A program made the translations under genes and the position numbers. DNA of 64,000 nucleotides, taken from positions 95,467-159,466 of the forward strand of contig CALRUR010000007.1 of NCBI GenBank assembly GCA_943371425.1. The letters run 5' to 3'. Position 1 is the stretch's first letter; each line of letters opens with the position of its first letter. The notes beneath the pieces are model-generated. The model was not told where the DNA came from and ran no database searches. It saw only the letters and a program-made list of their open reading frames with translations. This stretch comes from CAJBVG01 sp943371425 (GTDB taxonomy: Bacteria > Bacteroidota > Bacteroidia > Sphingobacteriales > Sphingobacteriaceae). Positions 16,807 to 25,337 of the stretch are shown one piece after another.

Positions 16807-18903
16807 TTAAATGTTCTTATCTGTATCTTCATTCAGAATGTCGGGTATAGGTTCCACCGCAATAGTTGCAGTTTCTTCTGTAATTACCTCTTCTGCTTTA
16901 GCCTCTTCAATAATAGCTCCGTTTACAAATTCATCATAAGTAGTTCTAGTATCGAATGGGCGTTTACCCAATAAATCTTCTAAATCTGATTGGAAAATAA
17001 TTTCTCTTTGTAAGAGTGCTTGTGCAATTTTCTCTAAGCCTTCTCTGTGTTCGGTTAACAACTCTTTTGTTTGCTCGTACACATCGTTAATTAAAGCACG
17101 CACTTCAATATCAATCATCTCAGCTGTTTTATCAGAGTATGGTTTACCAAAACCGTACTCGCCTTGAGGATCGTTAAAAGATACATTCCCAACATTCTTA
17201 TTCATGCCGTACATGGTTACCATTGCATAGGCAAGTTTTGTAATTCTTTCTAAATCGTTTTGCGCACCGGTAGAAATTTTACCGAACACAATTTCTTCTG
17301 CAGCGCGTCCACCTAAGGTCATCTTTATACTATCTAACAATTGCTCGGTAGTATATAAATATTGTTCTTTAGGTAAGTATTGAGCATACCCTAATGCCGC
17401 AATACCACGTGGCACAATAGATACTTTTACCAATGGATCTGCATGTTCTAAGAACCAACCTGCAATAGCATGACCAGATTCGTGGTAAGCCACTATTCTT
17501 TTTTCTTCCGGAGAAATAATTTTATTTCTCTTTTCTAGTCCACCAATTACTCTATCAATTGCATCTTGAAAATCTTGCATATCAATTGCTTTTTTGTCTC
17601 TACGAGCTGCAATTAATGCTGCTTCGTTACATACGTTTGCAATTTCTGCACCGGCAAAACCTGGCGTTTGTGCGGCTAATTTTTTTGTATCTACTTCTGG
17701 AGCCAAGGTTAATGGCTTCATGTGTACTTTAAATATTTGTTCTCTACCAATTAAGTCAGGTCTATCAATAGCAATTTGCCTATCGAACCTTCCCGGACGT
17801 AACAATGCAGGATCTAATACATCTGGTCTGTTGGTTGCAGCCATAATAATTACTCCCGAGTCTGTACCGAAACCATCCATCTCTACTAGTAATTGGTTCA
17901 AAGTATTTTCACGCTCATCATTACCACCCATAATTTGGTTTTTACCACGAGCACGACCTACTGCATCAATCTCATCAATAAAAATAATACACGGAGCTTT
18001 TTCTTTTGCTTGTTTAAATAAATCTCTCACACGTGATGCACCAACCCCTACAAACATCTCTACGAAATCTGAACCAGATAGTGAGAAGAAAGGAACTTGT
18101 GCTTCGCCGGCAACCGCTTTTGCAAGCAATGTTTTACCAGTACCTGGCGAACCCACTAATAATACTCCTTTTGGAATTTTACCTCCGAGTGCTGTGTATT
18201 TCTTAGGATTCTTAAGGAAGTCTACCACTTCCATTACTTCTGTTTTTGCTTCTTCTAAACCTGCAACATCATTAAAGGTAATGCTCACTTGCGATTCTTT
18301 ATCGAACAAGGTTGCTTTAGATTTACCAATGTTAAATATTTGTCCACCCGGACCAGATCCACCACCAGAAATTCTGCGCATAATAAAAATCCAAATGGCA
18401 GCCATAATTGCTAAAGGTAAAATCCATGTTAACAAGAAATCTCTGCCCCAATTAGATTTTTCTATAAACTGTATGTTTATTTGCTCATTTGGAGTAAAGC
18501 CTTTTTGTAATTCACGTAATTGTTCTTTAAGGTCGCTTACAGAACTAGATGCTTCTGTAAAATAATAATGCGGACCAGCACCGGTAAGAAATTTACTAGT
18601 GTTAATGTCTTTATATTTCTCGTTTTGTAACTTATCTTTTTGCAAATAAATTTCTACGATGTAAATATTTCCTTGTTGAAAGGCAATTAGTTTTTCTACA
18701 TCATGACTTAATAACATTTCATTAGTAAATCGTTGGTAAGAAATTTCTTTCGCAGAATTACCCGAATACATAATGTTAAAGGCTAGTATACCGACCAATA
18801 AAATACCGTATATCCAATAAAAATTAAATTTAGGAGGTTTGGGTAAAGTTCTTTTGGGTTTCCCGTTTGAGTTACCCGAATTAATTTTTTTATTATCTTC
18901 CAT
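16807..18903 (-). CDS. ftsH: ATP-dependent zinc metalloprotease FtsH
   Basis: The 698-residue membrane-anchored AAA+ protease degrades misfolded membrane and some regulatory cytosolic proteins. Visible parts: two transmembrane segments (about 30-47 and 157-175) flanking a periplasmic domain, Walker A GSPGTGKT (251-258), Walker B IIFIDEID, the second-region-of-homology arginines in LLRPGRFDRQ, and the zinc site HESGH. The C-terminal tail is acidic (EEAKAEEVITEE). It starts 27 bases after rsfS and is probably co-transcribed with it. Confidence 0.98.
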   Translation of the reverse strand: MEDNKKINSGNSNGKPKRTLPKPPKFNFYWIYGILLVGILAFNIMYSGNSAKEISYQRFTNEMLLSHDVEKLIAFQQGNIYIVEIYLQKDKLQNEKYKDINTSKFLTGAGPHYYFTEASSSVSDLKEQLRELQKGFTPNEQINIQFIEKSNWGRDFLLTWILPLAIMAAIWIFIMRRISGGGSGPGGQIFNIGKSKATLFDKESQVSITFNDVAGLEEAKTEVMEVVDFLKNPKKYTALGGKIPKGVLLVGSPGTGKTLLAKAVAGEAQVPFFSLSGSDFVEMFVGVGASRVRDLFKQAKEKAPCIIFIDEIDAVGRARGKNQIMGGNDERENTLNQLLVEMDGFGTDSGVIIMAATNRPDVLDPALLRPGRFDRQIAIDRPDLIGREQIFKVHMKPLTLAPEVDTKKLAAQTPGFAGAEIANVCNEAALIAARRDKKAIDMQDFQDAIDRVIGGLEKRNKIISPEEKRIVAYHESGHAIAGWFLEHADPLVKVSIVPRGIAALGYAQYLPKEQYLYTTEQLLDSIKMTLGGRAAEEIVFGKISTGAQNDLERITKLAYAMVTMYGMNKNVGNVSFNDPQGEYGFGKPYSDKTAEMIDIEVRALINDVYEQTKELLTEHREGLEKIAQALLQREIIFQSDLEDLLGKRPFDTRTTYDEFVNGAIIEEAKAEEVITEETATIAVEPIPDILNEDTDKNI

Positions 18904-18930
18904 TTGTTTAAAATTCCTTTTTAAAATAAT

Positions 18931-19326
18931 TTAAGCTGATTGATAGGTTGCAATTTCTGCATCGCCCCATAAATCTTCAAAACCATAATGTTCTCTTTTT
19001 TCAGTTCTAAAAATATGAACTACTACACTCACAAAATCTAACAGTATCCACTCCGAATTCTGAAACCCTTCTTTATGCCAAGGCTCTTCACCGAATGCTT
19101 TGTACATCTCATCTTCTACAGAATCGGCAATTGCTTTTACTTGTGTAGATGAATCGGCGTGACAAACCACGAAAAAATCACTGACAGAACTGCTGATGTT
19201 TCGCAAATCGAGGCTCACAATATCTTTTGCCTTTTTCTCTTGCATACCGTGCACAATAACTTCGGTGATGCGTTTAGATTCCTCTAAATTGTTGCTTGTT
19301 TGTTTAAGCTGTTTGTTTCTAAGCAT
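18931..19326 (-). CDS. rsfS: Ribosomal silencing factor RsfS
   Basis: The 131-residue protein belongs to the RsfS/Iojap family, which binds ribosomal protein L14 and blocks subunit joining in starvation. Motifs KAKDIVSLDL, SDFFVVCHADSSTQVKAIA, GFQNSEWILLDF and VVVHIFRTEKREHYGFEDLWGDA are typical. It is slightly longer than usual at the N-terminus. It is divergent from birA across 52 bases and leads the rsfS-ftsH pair. Confidence 0.95.
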   Translation of the reverse strand: MLRNKQLKQTSNNLEESKRITEVIVHGMQEKKAKDIVSLDLRNISSSVSDFFVVCHADSSTQVKAIADSVEDEMYKAFGEEPWHKEGFQNSEWILLDFVSVVVHIFRTEKREHYGFEDLWGDAEIATYQSA

Positions 19327-19345
19327 TAAAAGCGATTAATTTACA

Positions 19346-19353
19346 CAAAAATA
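19346..19353 (-). promoter_or_regulatory. -7 promoter element of rsfS
   Basis: TATTTTTG on the minus strand fits TAnnTTTG and lies 19 bases before the rsfS start in the short gap shared with birA. Confidence 0.5.
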
Positions 19354-19378
19354 AAAATTATACGATTACATCTATACT

Positions 19379-20140
19379 ATGTCGGCAATATTCACAGGTA
19401 AAAATACTATTCACTTTAACCGTGTTACATCCACTAACAACGTTCTTTCCGAAATGTTGTCAAATTCCAAGCCATTAACAGAGGGCTCGGTAATTATGGC
19501 AGATGAGCAAAGCCACGGAAGAGGGCAGCATGGCACTTTTTGGGAAGCCAGCCCAGGTAAAAACATCACCATAAGTATATTGTATAAACCTGAGTTCTTA
19601 ACGGTTGAAAAGCAATTTTATTTGTCGATGGCCATAAGTATTGGCCTTTGTAACTTTTTAGAAGATGTTTTACATACAAAAGTGGAGGTAAAATGGCCGA
19701 ACGACATCTACATAGGGAATACTAAAATAGCCGGCATCTTAATAGAAAATAGCCTGATAGGCAGTTATTTAAAAACGAGTATTATTGGAATTGGTTTAAA
19801 TGTAAACCAAGAATTTTTTAACAGCGATGCTCCAAATCCAATCTCCATGAAATTAGTAACTGGCGAAGAATATAACATAAATGAGCTTTTGCCACGTTTG
19901 TTTGAGCAGATAGAAATTCAATATTTAAACTTAAAAGCCAAGAAACTAGCCTATTTAAAAGAAACTTACCTCAGCAAACTGTATAGATTTGGGAAAGATG
20001 CCCTATATAATGTAATGGGCAAAACACTTAAATGTAATATATGTGACATTGAAGAGAGCGGAAAGTTAGTATTATTGACGGAAGAAGGGCTTCGAAGCTT
20101 CGACACCAAAGAAATTGAGTTCATCTTTAAAATAAATTGA
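19379..20140 (+). CDS. birA: Biotin-acetyl-CoA-carboxylase ligase
   Basis: The 253-residue enzyme attaches biotin to the carboxyl carrier protein. The biotin/ATP site is seen in SHGRGQHGTFWEASPGKNI and KWPNDIYIGNTKIAGILIE, with a GIGLNVNQ motif and a small C-terminal SH3-like domain. There is no N-terminal helix-turn-helix, so it is a ligase only and not a repressor, unlike E. coli BirA. It stands between divergent rsfS and downstream dsbD; the 30-base gap to dsbD contains a separate promoter. Confidence 0.94.
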   Translation: MSAIFTGKNTIHFNRVTSTNNVLSEMLSNSKPLTEGSVIMADEQSHGRGQHGTFWEASPGKNITISILYKPEFLTVEKQFYLSMAISIGLCNFLEDVLHTKVEVKWPNDIYIGNTKIAGILIENSLIGSYLKTSIIGIGLNVNQEFFNSDAPNPISMKLVTGEEYNINELLPRLFEQIEIQYLNLKAKKLAYLKETYLSKLYRFGKDALYNVMGKTLKCNICDIEESGKLVLLTEEGLRSFDTKEIEFIFKIN

Positions 20141-20148
20141 TATTTTTG
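20115..20148 (+). promoter_or_regulatory. dsbD promoter
   Basis: TTG at 20115-20117 (inside the end of birA) and TATTTTTG at 20141-20148 (TAnnTTTG) are 23 bases apart, matching the spacing at tRNA-Asp. The dsbD start codon lies 22 bases downstream. Confidence 0.65.
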
Positions 20149-20170
20149 AATCTTAACATTTTTATTACAA

Positions 20171-22216
20171 ATGAAAAAAATAATTGTATTGTTTTTATTG
20201 AGTGCCATAAGTGTACTTGGATATTCACAAATTTTAAATCCAGTAAAATGGACATACTCTGTAGAAAACAATGGAAGCGATAAAGCAACCTTAGTAATAA
20301 ATGCAAAAATCGATAAGGGTTGGCATTTATATTCTCAGTTTATAGGAGAAGGCGGACCAGTGCCAACTAGTTTTAGATTCGAAAAATCGGATGCCTATAC
20401 ACTAACAGGAAAAGTAAAAGAAGTTCCAAAAGCTAAATCTATATTCGATAATATTTTCGAAATGCAAGTAGCATGGTTCGAAAAATCGGCAACCTTTAAA
20501 CAAGAAATAAAAGTAAATAGCAAATCAGATTTTAAAGTAAAAGGAACTTTAGAATTTATGGTTTGTGATGATAAACAATGTTTACCTCCAGAAGAAGTTG
20601 AATTTACGTTTGATGTAAAAGGAATAACAACAGTTGCAAGCACAGCTACCACAGAAGAAACTAAGCCAACTATAACCGACACCGCTGTAAGTGCAGTAAA
20701 TACTAGTACTCCGGCTACTGTTGATACTGCTATAGAAGATACCGTATCTAAAACTGCTGATACAATGTTGAGCAGTAAAGACGAAGAGAAGAGTTCGATG
20801 TGGGGAATATTTTTTCAAGGATTTTTATTTGGATTTGTAGCCTTGTTAATGCCATGTATTTTCCCGATGATTCCGTTAACAGTAAGTTTCTTTACTAAAC
20901 AAAGTAAATCTCGTGCAGTAGGTATTCGTAATGCATTAATTTACGGATTATCTATTGTAGTAATATATGTAGGCTTAGGTTTAGGCATCACCATTTTATT
21001 AGGAGCAAGTGCACTTAACGAACTCTCTAGCGATGCAATATTTAACTTAATATTTTTCTTAGTACTGGTAATTTTTGCTACTTCCTTTTTTGGTGCATTC
21101 GAAATTACTTTACCAAGTTCTTGGTCTACCAAAGCTGATGAAAAAGCAGACAAAGGCGGATTAATAGGAATATTTTTTATGGCAGTTGTATTAGCCATTG
21201 CTTCTTTCTCTTGTACTGGGCCATTAATTGGAACATTGCTTGTAGATGCAGCAAATAAAGGGCAGTACATGGGTCCGTTCTTAGGAATGTTGGGCTTCTC
21301 TATTTCATTAGCATTACCATTTACTTTATTCGCAATATTCCCATCGTGGTTAAACTCGATGCCAAAATCTGGCGGTTGGTTAAACTCGGTAAAAGTTACC
21401 TTAGGTTTTATTGAATTAGCATTTGCTTTAAAATTCTTGTCGAATGTTGACATGGCTTACCATTGGGGAATTTTAGATCGTGAAGTATTTATTGTTTTAT
21501 GGGTAATTATTTTCGCGATGTTAGGAATGTACTTATTAGGTAAATTAAGATTCTCGCATGATAGTGAAGTGAAACACGTTTCGGTAACGCGACTGTTTTT
21601 ATCCATCATCACCTTAAGCTTTGCTTTATATTTAGTACCTGGTTTGTGGGGAGCACCTTTAAAAGCGGTGAGCGGATTTTTACCACATCAAGGAACTCAA
21701 GATTTCGATTTGTACTCTAGTAAGTTTGCAGCAGCATCAGGAGAAAGCACACATTCTAGCGGTGTAAAAAAATACGGCGATAAATTACATGCACCATTGG
21801 GCATCGATGCGTTTTTTGATTATGATGAAGGATTAGCGTATGCAAAAAAAGTAGGCAAGCCTGTATTCCTTGATTTTACAGGGCATAGCTGCACCAATTG
21901 CAGAAAAATGGAAAATGCAGTATGGCCAGATCCAGAAGTGTTGCGTAGATTAAAAAATGATTTCGTAGTAATTTCTTTATATGTTGATGATCGCACGGAA
22001 CTTGCGGAATCAGAAAAATATGTTTCTAAATACACTGGCAAAAAAGTTAAAACCATTGGCAATAGAAATGTGGATTTACAAGTTTCTAAATTCAATAGTA
22101 ATGCACAACCATTGTATGTAATTGTTGATGCAGATGGAAATGCACTCACTGGAACTTTTGGATATAAAGAAGACGTTCCGGGGTATATAGAGTTTTTGGA
22201 TAGCTGGAAAAAGTAG
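20171..22216 (+). CDS. dsbD: Thiol:disulfide interchange protein DsbD
   Basis: The 681-residue inner-membrane protein passes reducing power from the cytosol to periplasmic thiol proteins. Order: signal peptide (1-20), N-terminal DsbD-alpha-like domain with the Cys pair in CDDKQCLPP, a Thr/Ser/Ala-rich linker (about 155-205), eight-helix membrane domain with MPCIFPMIPL and FSCTGPL cysteines, and a C-terminal thioredoxin-like domain with HSCTNCRKME. All three redox pairs are present. Its stop codon is followed directly by an eight-base-period inverted repeat shared with the convergent lipid kinase gene. Confidence 0.95.
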   Translation: MKKIIVLFLLSAISVLGYSQILNPVKWTYSVENNGSDKATLVINAKIDKGWHLYSQFIGEGGPVPTSFRFEKSDAYTLTGKVKEVPKAKSIFDNIFEMQVAWFEKSATFKQEIKVNSKSDFKVKGTLEFMVCDDKQCLPPEEVEFTFDVKGITTVASTATTEETKPTITDTAVSAVNTSTPATVDTAIEDTVSKTADTMLSSKDEEKSSMWGIFFQGFLFGFVALLMPCIFPMIPLTVSFFTKQSKSRAVGIRNALIYGLSIVVIYVGLGLGITILLGASALNELSSDAIFNLIFFLVLVIFATSFFGAFEITLPSSWSTKADEKADKGGLIGIFFMAVVLAIASFSCTGPLIGTLLVDAANKGQYMGPFLGMLGFSISLALPFTLFAIFPSWLNSMPKSGGWLNSVKVTLGFIELAFALKFLSNVDMAYHWGILDREVFIVLWVIIFAMLGMYLLGKLRFSHDSEVKHVSVTRLFLSIITLSFALYLVPGLWGAPLKAVSGFLPHQGTQDFDLYSSKFAAASGESTHSSGVKKYGDKLHAPLGIDAFFDYDEGLAYAKKVGKPVFLDFTGHSCTNCRKMENAVWPDPEVLRRLKNDFVVISLYVDDRTELAESEKYVSKYTGKKVKTIGNRNVDLQVSKFNSNAQPLYVIVDADGNALTGTFGYKEDVPGYIEFLDSWKK

Positions 22217-22313
22217 CGAAGTGTCGAAATATAGAAATGTAGAAGTGTCGAAGTTGCGAATTGGCGACTGAATACAACTCGATATTTCGACATTTCGATA
22301 ATTCGACACTTCG
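22217..22313. repeat. Eight-base-period inverted repeat
   Basis: The left arm (22217-22257) is built from 8-mers such as GTGTCGAA, ATATAGAA, ATGTAGAA, GTGTCGAA, GTTGCGAA. The right arm (22275-22313) is its approximate reverse complement, with units like CGATATTT, CGACATTT, CGATAATT, CGACACTT. It fills the gap between two convergent genes, abuts both stop codons and could fold into a large hairpin that ends transcription from both sides. Confidence 0.9.
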
Positions 22314-22314
22314 A

Positions 22315-23196
22315 TTAGGCAATAACAATCAGCTTCTCTGGCAATACCGTAACTTTAAACGGCACACTGCCTTTAATTTCACCATCGATTGTTAGGGCTT
22401 GGTTATATTCTGATTCTACGCGAATACTTTTTACTTGTCGGTATTCCAAATATTTAGAATGGATGTGTTTGCCCGAATAGATTTTAGGAAATAGTTTTAG
22501 CAAATTGCTAAGTGCAGTTTTGCGAACTAACAGCACATCCAATAATCCATCTTGTAAATCGGCCATTGGAGCCATTTTCATTCCTTTGCCTGTATGCTTG
22601 GTATTCAAAATTAAAATAAAAGAAAATTCTTCATTGTACTTCAACTCATCAAGCTCCACTTTTAATCGCGCAGATGGGTTGCCAAGCATTTGGAAAAATG
22701 CAGACACGGTATACCTCGGCGGGCCAAGCCAGCGTAGTTCTTCGGCTAATCTGCTAATATCATTTATTAAACCCCAGCCAATCATATTAAATGAAATATA
22801 CGAATGGTTATCCATTTCAATTTTCATTAAATCAATAGACATGGTTCTAAACTGACGTAACCTGTCGCTTGCTTTTTGGTAGGTAAGCGAATCGAAATCG
22901 TGGTTAAAGGCATTACCGCTACCTGCTGGAAATAATAGTACAGGAATATCTAAACGATTATTAATTTGTAGTGCATTTACTACATCGTGCATGGTGCCAT
23001 CGCCACCTAGTACTAGTACAGCATCTATTTCGGTTAAAATTGTTTGGTCGATAAATCGAGAAAAGTACCCGGCGCTTTTGCTTTCAAGTACTATAAACAC
23101 ATCGTCTTTAAAGTCTTTTCGCAAAGCAGAAAGCATTTTTAGTGCTTTATGTGTACCCGACAAAGGGTTCAAGGTGCATAAATATTTTTTACTCAT
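22315..23196 (-). CDS. Diacylglycerol kinase-like lipid kinase (YegS/DagK family)
   Basis: The 293-residue protein has the DAGK catalytic fold: an N-terminal NPLSGTHKA phosphate-binding loop, the GGDGTMHDVVNAL nucleotide motif, an FPAGSGNAFNHD motif and a C-terminal beta-sandwich ending DGEIKGSVPFKV. It should phosphorylate diacylglycerol, sphingoid or a related lipid at the membrane; the Bacteroidota substrate is uncertain. It is divergent from gmhA (70 bases). Confidence 0.92.
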   Translation of the reverse strand: MSKKYLCTLNPLSGTHKALKMLSALRKDFKDDVFIVLESKSAGYFSRFIDQTILTEIDAVLVLGGDGTMHDVVNALQINNRLDIPVLLFPAGSGNAFNHDFDSLTYQKASDRLRQFRTMSIDLMKIEMDNHSYISFNMIGWGLINDISRLAEELRWLGPPRYTVSAFFQMLGNPSARLKVELDELKYNEEFSFILILNTKHTGKGMKMAPMADLQDGLLDVLLVRKTALSNLLKLFPKIYSGKHIHSKYLEYRQVKSIRVESEYNQALTIDGEIKGSVPFKVTVLPEKLIVIA

Positions 23197-23234
23197 TCAT
23201 AAGGGATTTAATACAATATAGTAAAAAGGATTCT

Positions 23235-23242
23235 TAAATTTG
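23235..23242 (+). promoter_or_regulatory. -7 promoter element of gmhA
   Basis: TAAATTTG fits TAnnTTTG and lies 24 bases before the gmhA start codon; no clear -33 partner. Confidence 0.5.
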
Positions 23243-23266
23243 ACAAACGCAACCGAATAATTACAG

Positions 23267-23836
23267 ATGAATTCCATTAAGAAGCAATTTGAAGAGGCGC
23301 AAGTAGTGCTCGATGCCTTTATAAAAAACGAAGAAAATTTTAATAAGATTGAGCAAGCTGGTAAGCTAATGTGCAGTGCAATAAACGCAGGTTGCAAAAT
23401 AATATCATGTGGCAATGGAGGTTCTATGAGTGATGCGATGCACTTTGCAGAAGAGTTGAGTGGTAGGTATAGAGAAGATCGTAAATCTATTGCAGCCATT
23501 TCTATTTCGGATCCTACACACATAACTTGTGTAGGCAACGACTATGGTTTCGATTTTATTTTTTCGCGCTTTGTTGAAGGTTTAGGAAATACTGGAGATG
23601 TATTGCTTGCTATTAGTACTTCTGGCAATTCTAAAAATGTGCTTAATGCAGCCAAAGCGGCTAAAGAAAAAGGGATGAAGGTTATTGCGTTAACTGGTAA
23701 AGATGGAGGAGCATTAGCTCAACACTGCGATGTAGAAATTAGAGCACCGCATGCGAATTATGCAGACCGTGCACAAGAAATACACATCAAAATAATACAT
23801 ACTTTAATTGGATACATAGAAGAAAATTGTATTTAA
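23267..23836 (+). CDS. gmhA: D-sedoheptulose-7-phosphate isomerase
   Basis: The 189-residue SIS-domain enzyme makes heptose 7-phosphate, the first step to the heptoses of lipopolysaccharide core. Seen motifs: ISCGNGGSMSDAMHFAEELSGRY, CVGNDYGFD, LLAISTSGNSKNVL, and a C-terminal EIHIKIIHTLIGYIE that carries the metal-binding histidines. Length is typical. It is followed 25 bases later by a small membrane protein gene, probably in the same unit. Confidence 0.94.
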   Translation: MNSIKKQFEEAQVVLDAFIKNEENFNKIEQAGKLMCSAINAGCKIISCGNGGSMSDAMHFAEELSGRYREDRKSIAAISISDPTHITCVGNDYGFDFIFSRFVEGLGNTGDVLLAISTSGNSKNVLNAAKAAKEKGMKVIALTGKDGGALAQHCDVEIRAPHANYADRAQEIHIKIIHTLIGYIEENCI

Positions 23837-23861
23837 TATTTTTTTATACTGATAAATAAAC

Positions 23862-24227
23862 ATGCTTAGTTTTTTCTTAAAACCCAACAGAATTTTAGCC
23901 GGCGCATTGCTGTTAATAGTTTGCTCACTCTTCATTATTCCTATACACGCTATTGATAAACACATCATCTCGATTCTTTTTACCATCTATTGTTTCATTG
24001 CATATTTCAGAGTGAAAAAAAACGGAGTTGAAATTTATTCGGAGCGAGTAATGCAAAATAAGGGATTGTTATTTGTGAGTTTAATTTGGATTTTAAGTTT
24101 GTTGATGCTCGAAACAAATCTTAAAATGGATTGGTATGAGAACAGTGCAATTACTAGAAATGTGTTAAGTGCAATTGGCGTATTGTATGCGAGTTTGTTT
24201 TTTTACCGAGTTTTTTGGAAGAAATAA
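23862..24227 (+). CDS. Small membrane protein of unknown function
   Basis: The 121-residue protein has about four hydrophobic segments (about 10-28, 36-50, 67-82, 97-117), a short charged loop KKNGVEIYSERVMQNKG and a basic end. No family is recognised. It lies 25 bases after gmhA, hinting at a cell-envelope role, but that is context only. Confidence 0.65.
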   Translation: MLSFFLKPNRILAGALLLIVCSLFIIPIHAIDKHIISILFTIYCFIAYFRVKKNGVEIYSERVMQNKGLLFVSLIWILSLLMLETNLKMDWYENSAITRNVLSAIGVLYASLFFYRVFWKK

Positions 24228-24404
24228 ATGTTGAATTAATTCTACATTTTTGTGCATTCCGTTCCTCAATCTTAAAAAGATCGTCTTACATTTTTAAATG
24301 GATTTGTTACATATGTTTTTGGCGAAATGCCTTTTAAAATCATTGTAATCCAACTATTAGCCATTCTAAAAATTTCATCAAAAAATCAAATAGAAACTTG
24401 GAAT

Positions 24405-24412
24405 TAGTTTTG
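24405..24412 (+). promoter_or_regulatory. -7 promoter element of the DUF4382 gene
   Basis: TAGTTTTG fits TAnnTTTG, 30 bases before the start codon at 24443. Confidence 0.45.
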
Positions 24413-24442
24413 CATGAACTATAGAAAATAAATTAGACGTTT

Positions 24443-25201
24443 ATGAGAAAATTGATGATGTTGAGTGTACTGAGTCTAGGAATTGGATTTAGTGCATGTG
24501 AAAAATCGGATACCACAGGTACTTCGAGAATGAATGTGAGAATGACGGATGCACCCGGTGCGTATGATTCAATTTTGTTAAATGTGAAAGAAGTTGAAAT
24601 TATTACCTCTGCAGGCAGAAGTATAATTGCGGTGAATGCTGGACCTTTTGATATTTTGGAATTCCGTATGGGAAAAGACACTTTACTTGCATCGCAAGAT
24701 ATACCCTCTGGAAGGTTGCAAGAAATTAGATTGATTTTGCATGAGGAGGGAAATCGTGTAGTGGTGGATGGAATGAGTCATGATTTAAATACACCAAGCG
24801 GCCAAAGTTCTGGCGTAAAAATTAAAGTTCAGGAAGAGCTTATTGCAAATGTTGCCTACACATTGTTGTTAGACTTTGATGCAGCAAAATCTATAGTACT
24901 AGGTGGTAATGGTAAGTATACCTTGAAACCTGTTATTAGAGCAATACCAACTGGCGTTTCGGGTGCAATTACTGGCACCGTAATTCCAGCATTATCAAGT
25001 CCGAAAGTATATGCAATTATTGGCACAGATACTCTTGGCACTATTACCGATGAGAACGGTGTATTTTGGTTCCCTGGTGTAGCAGCGGGTACATACAAAA
25101 TTAACATTGTACCTATTGTTCCATTTAGAGATACATCTATTACCAATGTTGTTGTTAGTACCGGTGGAGTAAAAGATATAGGAACCATCTTGCTCCCATA
25201 A
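24443..25201 (+). CDS. DUF4382 lipoprotein with carboxypeptidase-like C-terminal domain
   Basis: The 252-residue protein has a lipoprotein signal (GIGFSAC, Cys19), then a DUF4382 domain (about 29-170; MNVRMTDAPGAYDSILLNVKEVEI, LLLDFDAAKSIV, YTLKPVIRAI), and a C-terminal carboxypeptidase-regulatory-like beta-sandwich (about 175-252; ENGVFWFPGVAAGTYKINIVP). It is probably an envelope-anchored protein; function is unknown. It has its own promoter and a strong terminator. Confidence 0.9.
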   Translation: MRKLMMLSVLSLGIGFSACEKSDTTGTSRMNVRMTDAPGAYDSILLNVKEVEIITSAGRSIIAVNAGPFDILEFRMGKDTLLASQDIPSGRLQEIRLILHEEGNRVVVDGMSHDLNTPSGQSSGVKIKVQEELIANVAYTLLLDFDAAKSIVLGGNGKYTLKPVIRAIPTGVSGAITGTVIPALSSPKVYAIIGTDTLGTITDENGVFWFPGVAAGTYKINIVPIVPFRDTSITNVVVSTGGVKDIGTILLP

Positions 25202-25214
25202 TGTTGTTGTAATT

Positions 25215-25253
25215 ACCAGTGTAGCGATTGAGAAATTGCTACACTGGTTTTTT
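25215..25253 (+). terminator. Terminator of the DUF4382 gene
   Basis: A perfect 11-base stem (ACCAGTGTAGC / GCTACACTGGT) with a 12-base loop is followed by six T. Confidence 0.92.
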
Positions 25254-25337
25254 AAATTTTGAAGCTGTTTTATTTGTACACGATTTATTCTGATTAGTAT
25301 AATTTTCACTAATTGATACTCTTCCCAGATTAGCACA

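Noticed and set aside
17594..18565. Long open frame (323 codons) on the plus strand inside ftsH
   Set aside because: It is antisense to a fully conserved ftsH, its translation is low in complexity (many Pro, Ser, Asn) and it has no recognisable domain; a shadow of ftsH codon use.
20941..21453. 170-codon minus-strand frame inside dsbD
   Set aside because: Antisense to the DsbD membrane domain, whose motifs are intact; the frame shows no own start signal or domain.
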